A stretch of DNA of 64,000 bases from positions 744,001 to 808,000 of the forward strand of contig NZ_FNKQ01000002.1 of NCBI RefSeq assembly GCF_900100875.1. Reading direction: 5' to 3'. Below the pieces are notes generated by a model, which saw nothing but the letters and a program-made list of their open reading frames with translations, searched no databases and had not been told where the DNA came from. The DNA comes from Halopelagius longus. Lineage in GTDB: Archaea > Halobacteriota > Halobacteria > Halobacteriales > Haloferacaceae. Positions 60,294 through 64,000 of the stretch are shown in pieces. A program made the position numbers and the translations under genes. Each line of letters opens with the position of its first letter. Position 1 is the stretch's first letter.

Positions 60294-62081
60294 TCAGCCG
60301 AGGAGGCCGACGAGCGCCGCGGCCAACACCAACACGACGAGCAGGATGCTCGTGGCGATGGTCGCCCGGAGGGAACCGGGGCCGATGTCGTCGGCGCCGT
60401 CGCGGGAGAACGCCGAGGCGGTGCGCCGGAGCACCGGGTAGGGGTTCGACACCGCGCCGGCGACGGCGTAGGACCCGCCCGCGACGACGCGGTCCACGGC
60501 GGCGAAGAGGTCGGTGACGCCGCGGACGAGCGTCCGCGTGCCGTAGAACGCCGCCGGGTTCAGAAGCGAGTCCACGTCCGGCACCGCGCCGCCTATCTTC
60601 GAGAGCGGCTTCTTCAGGAGGGCGAAGCCGACGACGCCGAGGAGGGCGAGGACGAGGCCCTCGCCGATGTGACCCGGCGTGAACGGGTGCGCATCGTGGG
60701 CGTCGCCGGGGAGGATGGTGAACAGGGCGTCGGGGTAGAGCCCGAAGAGGACGCAGAGGCCCGCGACGCCCAGCATCGCGACGACCTGTCCGTTCGCGGC
60801 GCGTTCGACGGTGGTCCAGTTGCGCTCGGTGCCGCGGAAGAACGCGTAGTAGCCGAACTTGATGAACGACATGAACGTGCCGACGCCCGCCGCGAGCAGG
60901 ATGTAGTAGACGCCGTCTAAGTGCTCGTCGTGGGCGGCGGCGGTTATCATCCCCTTGCTGACGAAGCCGTTGAAGCCGGGGAAGCCGCTGATGGAGAGGG
61001 CGGCGATGGTGAACGCGAGTGCGGTCAGCGGAAGCGCACTGCGGAGGCCGCCGAGGTACTTCAGGTTCTCCTCGTCTACGCGCGCGACGACGACGCCCGC
61101 CGTCATGAACAGAAGCGCCTTGTAGAGGATGTGGTTGAATACGTGGGCGAACGCGCCGGCGGTGGCGAGTGCGGTGCCGATGCCGACGCCGGCGACCATG
61201 TACCCCACCTGCGATTGGATGTGGTACGCGAGGAGTCGCCGCATGTCGTTCTGAAGCAGGGCGTAGATGACGCCGACCATCGCCATCGCCGCGCCCATGT
61301 AGGCGATGAGCAGGTGGCCGTCGGGGAACGCCCGCGCCATCCCGTAGACGCCCGTCTTCGTCGTGTAGACGGAGAGGAAGACGCTGGCGGCGACGTGCGG
61401 TCGCGGGTAGGTGTCGGGGAGCCACGTGTGCAGGCCGACGAAGCCGACGTTGACGCCGATACCGACCGCCGCGAGTGCCGCGGGGATGCCGGGGACGATG
61501 CCCTCCGCCGCCGAGAAGAGGAACGACCCGACTTCGACGTACTGCCAGACGATGGCGGCCATGAACAGGCTGCCGCCGAGGGCGTGGTAGATGGCGTAGC
61601 GGAAGCCCGCGCGGACCGCTTCGCCGCCGTAGTCCCACACCAACAGGGTGCTGGTGACGGCCATCAGTTCCCAGAAGAATATCATCGTCAGCCAGTCGCC
61701 CGCGAAGACGGCTCCGAGACTCGTGCCGACGTAGCCGAGGGCGTACGCGGTCTGGGTGTTACTCGCCGCAGAGGAGTACGAGTAGAGGACGGCGGCGCAG
61801 GCGATGAGGCCGAAGATGATGCCCATCAGCCGGGAGAACGCGTCCACGTTGAACAGCACGGCGTCGAAGCCGAGGAACGTCACCGGCAGGTACGTCCCCG
61901 CCGGGACGACGTACGACCAGACGGCGACGCTGCCGGTGGCGACGACGCCGAGTCCGTGGCCGAGTCGCCGCGAGAGCACCGGCATCAGGAGCGCAACCGC
62001 GAGCACGACGAACGCCGGCGGAAGCATCCTCAACACGGGCCAGGACACGGACGGGGACGCCGATGCGGATTCGACCAGCAT
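60294..62081 (-). CDS. Mrp/Nuo-type antiporter subunit (MrpD-like)
   Basis: A 595-residue membrane protein with about 14-16 helices. The family core is near D-W-L-T-M-I-F-F-W-E-L-M-A (about 125-137, with the conserved Glu) and H-T-W-L-P-D-T-Y-P-R-P-H-V-A-A-S-V-F-L (about 225-243), as in NuoL/M/N and MrpA/D antiporter-like subunits. It transports Na+ or protons. The stop lies 30 bases from the coaBC end, convergent. Its ATG at 62081 shares a base with the upstream gene's stop. Confidence 0.88.
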   Translation of the reverse strand: MLVESASASPSVSWPVLRMLPPAFVVLAVALLMPVLSRRLGHGLGVVATGSVAVWSYVVPAGTYLPVTFLGFDAVLFNVDAFSRLMGIIFGLIACAAVLYSYSSAASNTQTAYALGYVGTSLGAVFAGDWLTMIFFWELMAVTSTLLVWDYGGEAVRAGFRYAIYHALGGSLFMAAIVWQYVEVGSFLFSAAEGIVPGIPAALAAVGIGVNVGFVGLHTWLPDTYPRPHVAASVFLSVYTTKTGVYGMARAFPDGHLLIAYMGAAMAMVGVIYALLQNDMRRLLAYHIQSQVGYMVAGVGIGTALATAGAFAHVFNHILYKALLFMTAGVVVARVDEENLKYLGGLRSALPLTALAFTIAALSISGFPGFNGFVSKGMITAAAHDEHLDGVYYILLAAGVGTFMSFIKFGYYAFFRGTERNWTTVERAANGQVVAMLGVAGLCVLFGLYPDALFTILPGDAHDAHPFTPGHIGEGLVLALLGVVGFALLKKPLSKIGGAVPDVDSLLNPAAFYGTRTLVRGVTDLFAAVDRVVAGGSYAVAGAVSNPYPVLRRTASAFSRDGADDIGPGSLRATIATSILLVVLVLAAALVGLLG

Positions 62082-63880
62082 CAGAACGTCACCCCCGTTG
62101 CGCCGGCGACGACGCGTTCGATGAGCGCGAGGAACACCATCGCGTACGGCGCGATGCCGAGCGCAATCGCGCCCGCCGCGGCGGTGGTTATCGGCCCGAG
62201 CATGAACCACGTGCTCTCCTTCCCGAGTCCGCGGCGCTCCCACCCGCCTTCCGGCGGGCCGCCGTGGTGGTGGTCGTCGTGTGCGCCGTGGGCCTCCTCG
62301 GTCGCGCCCTGACCGTGTACGTCCGGGTCGTCGGCGTCGTCGCGGACGTGGTCGCTCGGGTAGCGGTCGACGGCGTACTGCGAGTCGTCAGCGTCGTCCG
62401 TCGTCCCCTTCGGCTTCCCGCCGTCGGAGCGACGCTCCGACGAGGCTCGCCTCGCGTCGCTCGGCTCACCGCCGTCCGCCTTGGCGGCCGACGGCGACCC
62501 CGCGTGCGAGTGCCCGCCGAACGGCGACTCTATCACGGGTTTGGCGTCGGCGTCGTCGGGCGTCTGGAAGAACGCCTGATAGACGATGGGCCAGAAGTAC
62601 GCGATGTTCAGTAGGCCCGACAGCAGGAGCACGAACGCGAACACGACGTGTCCGGCGTCGATGCTTCCGATGAGGAGGTACCACTTGCTGACGAACCCCG
62701 AAACCAGCGGCAGGCCGGCCATCCCGAGGCTGGCCACCGCGAAGGCGGCCATCGTCACCGGCATGCGCCGTCCGATGCCCGCCATGTCGCTGATGTCGTC
62801 GGTGTGCGTCTCGACGTGGATGGCTCCCGCACAGAAGAACAGGGTGAGCTTCATGAACGCGTGGGCGGGGATGTGGAGCAGTCCGCCGATAAGCGCCGCG
62901 GGCTTGAGCAGTCCCAACCCGAGGACGATGTACGACAGTTGACTCACCGTCGAGTACGCGAGGCGGCGCTTCAGGTTGTCCTGTCGGAGCGCCATGATAC
63001 TCGCGGTCAGGATGGTGAACGCCGCGACGGCCGCAAGGGGCAGGCCGACGCCGAGGTCAGACACCGTCTGCGGGCCGTACACGTCGAGGACGACCCGAGA
63101 GATGCCGAAGACGCCGCTCTTGACGACGGCCACCGCGTGGAGCAGGCCCGAGACGGGCGTCGGCGCGACCATCGCGTCCGGGAGCCACGAGTGGACGGGC
63201 ATGAGCGCGGCTTTCACGCCGAACCCGGCCGTCAGAAGCGCGAACGCGGTGCGGGCGACCACCGGGTCGGCGTTCGCGAGCGCGGCGATGCCGCCCGACG
63301 CGAAGTCCACCGTGCCGGTGGACCAGAAGACGAGCGCCGTCCCCGCGAGGACGGCGACGCCGCCGCCGAACGTGTACAGGAGGTACTTCCGGCCGGCGCG
63401 GCGCGCCTCCTCGGTCTGGTCGTGGGTGACGAGCGGGTACGTCGCCACCGTCAGCAGTTCGTAGAACACGTAGAGGACGACGAGGTTCGACGCGAACGCG
63501 ATGCCGACGGCGGCGCTGACGCTGCCGGCGAAGGCGGCGAAGTAGCGCGTCTGGGCGTGTTCGTCCAGTCCGCGCATGTAGCCGACGCTGTAGAAACTGG
63601 TGATTATCCAGAGGAAACTCGCAAGCAGCGCGAAGATAGTTCCCAGCGGGTCCGCCCGGAGGACGAACTCCACGCCGGGGACGAACGTCCCGAGGTCGGT
63701 GACGTACACCGTGCCGTCGAGGACGCCCGGCACCATGCTGGCGACGAGGGCGAACGTCGAGAGCGCCGAGGCGACGGTGAAGCCCTCGCGGACGTTCGGT
63801 CTGCGGCGCGATGCGACGATTGCGACGATGCCGACGGCGGCGGCCAACACCGCGGCCATCGGTCTCAGTGACTCAGTCAT
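62081..63880 (-). CDS. Mrp/Nuo-type antiporter subunit with His/Asp-rich loop
   Basis: A 599-residue membrane protein with the core Y-V-F-Y-E-L-L-T-V-A (about 136-145, conserved Glu) and H-S-W-L-P-D-A-M-V-A-P-T-P-V-S-G-L-L-H-A (about 229-248), typical of proton-pumping MrpD/NuoM subunits. A hydrophilic insertion (about 445-550) is rich in His, Asp and Gly (D-D-H-H-H-G-G-P-P) and includes S-D-A-R-R-A-S-S-E-R-R-S-D-G-G. It is coupled to both neighbours, by ATGA on one side and TGATG on the other. Confidence 0.88.
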   Translation of the reverse strand: MTESLRPMAAVLAAAVGIVAIVASRRRPNVREGFTVASALSTFALVASMVPGVLDGTVYVTDLGTFVPGVEFVLRADPLGTIFALLASFLWIITSFYSVGYMRGLDEHAQTRYFAAFAGSVSAAVGIAFASNLVVLYVFYELLTVATYPLVTHDQTEEARRAGRKYLLYTFGGGVAVLAGTALVFWSTGTVDFASGGIAALANADPVVARTAFALLTAGFGVKAALMPVHSWLPDAMVAPTPVSGLLHAVAVVKSGVFGISRVVLDVYGPQTVSDLGVGLPLAAVAAFTILTASIMALRQDNLKRRLAYSTVSQLSYIVLGLGLLKPAALIGGLLHIPAHAFMKLTLFFCAGAIHVETHTDDISDMAGIGRRMPVTMAAFAVASLGMAGLPLVSGFVSKWYLLIGSIDAGHVVFAFVLLLSGLLNIAYFWPIVYQAFFQTPDDADAKPVIESPFGGHSHAGSPSAAKADGGEPSDARRASSERRSDGGKPKGTTDDADDSQYAVDRYPSDHVRDDADDPDVHGQGATEEAHGAHDDHHHGGPPEGGWERRGLGKESTWFMLGPITTAAAGAIALGIAPYAMVFLALIERVVAGATGVTF

Positions 63881-64000
63881 GCGAAGTACACCTCCAACAC
63901 CGGTCGGAAGATATCGACGAGGTCCGAGGCGACGAACCCGAGCAGAACGGCGGTCACGGCCGCCGCGACGACGACGACGCGCATCCCGAGGGAGACGGGC
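63877..64000 (-). CDS. Partial antiporter subunit (third in the run)
   Basis: The last 40 codons of a minus-strand gene leaving the right edge. It ends in A-V-T-A-V-L-L-G-F-V-A-S-D-L-V-D-I-F-R-P-V-L-E-V-Y-F-A (written with hydrophobic helix then short tail), stopping at TGA 63877 with a four-base overlap (ATGA) to the next gene. It is most likely another MrpD/NuoN-like subunit, which is inference from its context. Confidence 0.6.
   Translation of the reverse strand, partial: PVSLGMRVVVVAAAVTAVLLGFVASDLVDIFRPVLEVYFA

Overview
This window is a gene-dense, very GC-rich chromosomal segment of a halophilic archaeon (class Halobacteria, most likely Haloferacales/Haloferacaceae; the rank below class is inference). 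The support is strongly acidic proteins rich in Asp and Glu, archaeal information-processing genes (TFB, RpoL, a 7S SRP RNA, GatCA), Tat-dependent lipoproteins, a bacterio-opsin-activator type regulator, many small haloarchaea-specific families, and many genes with a TATA-like box about 25-30 bases before the start codon (leaderless transcripts, several with GTG starts). No CRISPR array, prophage, transposase or rRNA operon was seen.

Layout. 1-10 kb: a HEAT-repeat protein, an old-yellow-enzyme reductase, an HxlR-type regulator convergent with a TenA-like protein, a DrrA/DrrB-type ABC exporter, and a DUF35-thiolase pair. 10-15 kb: SRP RNA, an MFS transporter, TatA, and a large PAS/GAF regulator. 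15-18 kb: a small winged-helix protein, then three translationally coupled genes for very acidic proteins of unknown function that share Gly-rich motifs. 18-24 kb: an AI-2E family permease, a YihY/BrkB protein, a tRNA-Gly(TCC) locus surrounded by partial tRNA copies and hairpins, an HTTM membrane protein, a thioredoxin-reductase-like enzyme and a Trm9-like methyltransferase. 24-29 kb: a PilB/PilC pilus motor pair. 29-36 kb: a uracil-DNA-glycosylase family protein, a DUF4097-like lipoprotein, two metallo-beta-lactamase proteins, a membrane J-domain protein with a DNA minisatellite, RpoL and a GIDE-like membrane protein. 36-48 kb: HisF, two tandem GH13 alpha-glucosidases, PurL, a PHP phosphoesterase coupled to an asparagine-synthase-like protein, a NUDIX hydrolase and TFB. 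48-64 kb: GatC-GatA, two Trk potassium systems, a SRPBCC protein, a flavoprotein, a PQQ-type beta-propeller lipoprotein, CoaBC and a run of three Mrp/Nuo-type antiporter subunits that leaves the window.

The functional themes are osmotic and ion homeostasis (two Trk systems, Mrp subunits, AI-2E permease), envelope and secretion (TatA, SRP RNA, PilB/PilC, lipoproteins), and housekeeping biosynthesis (PurL, HisF, CoaBC, GatCA). The best candidates for something undescribed are the three-gene acidic operon at 15.9-18.0 kb, the structured leader and partial tRNA copies around tRNA-Gly, and a small membrane-protein gene broken by one missing base at 7904-8058.
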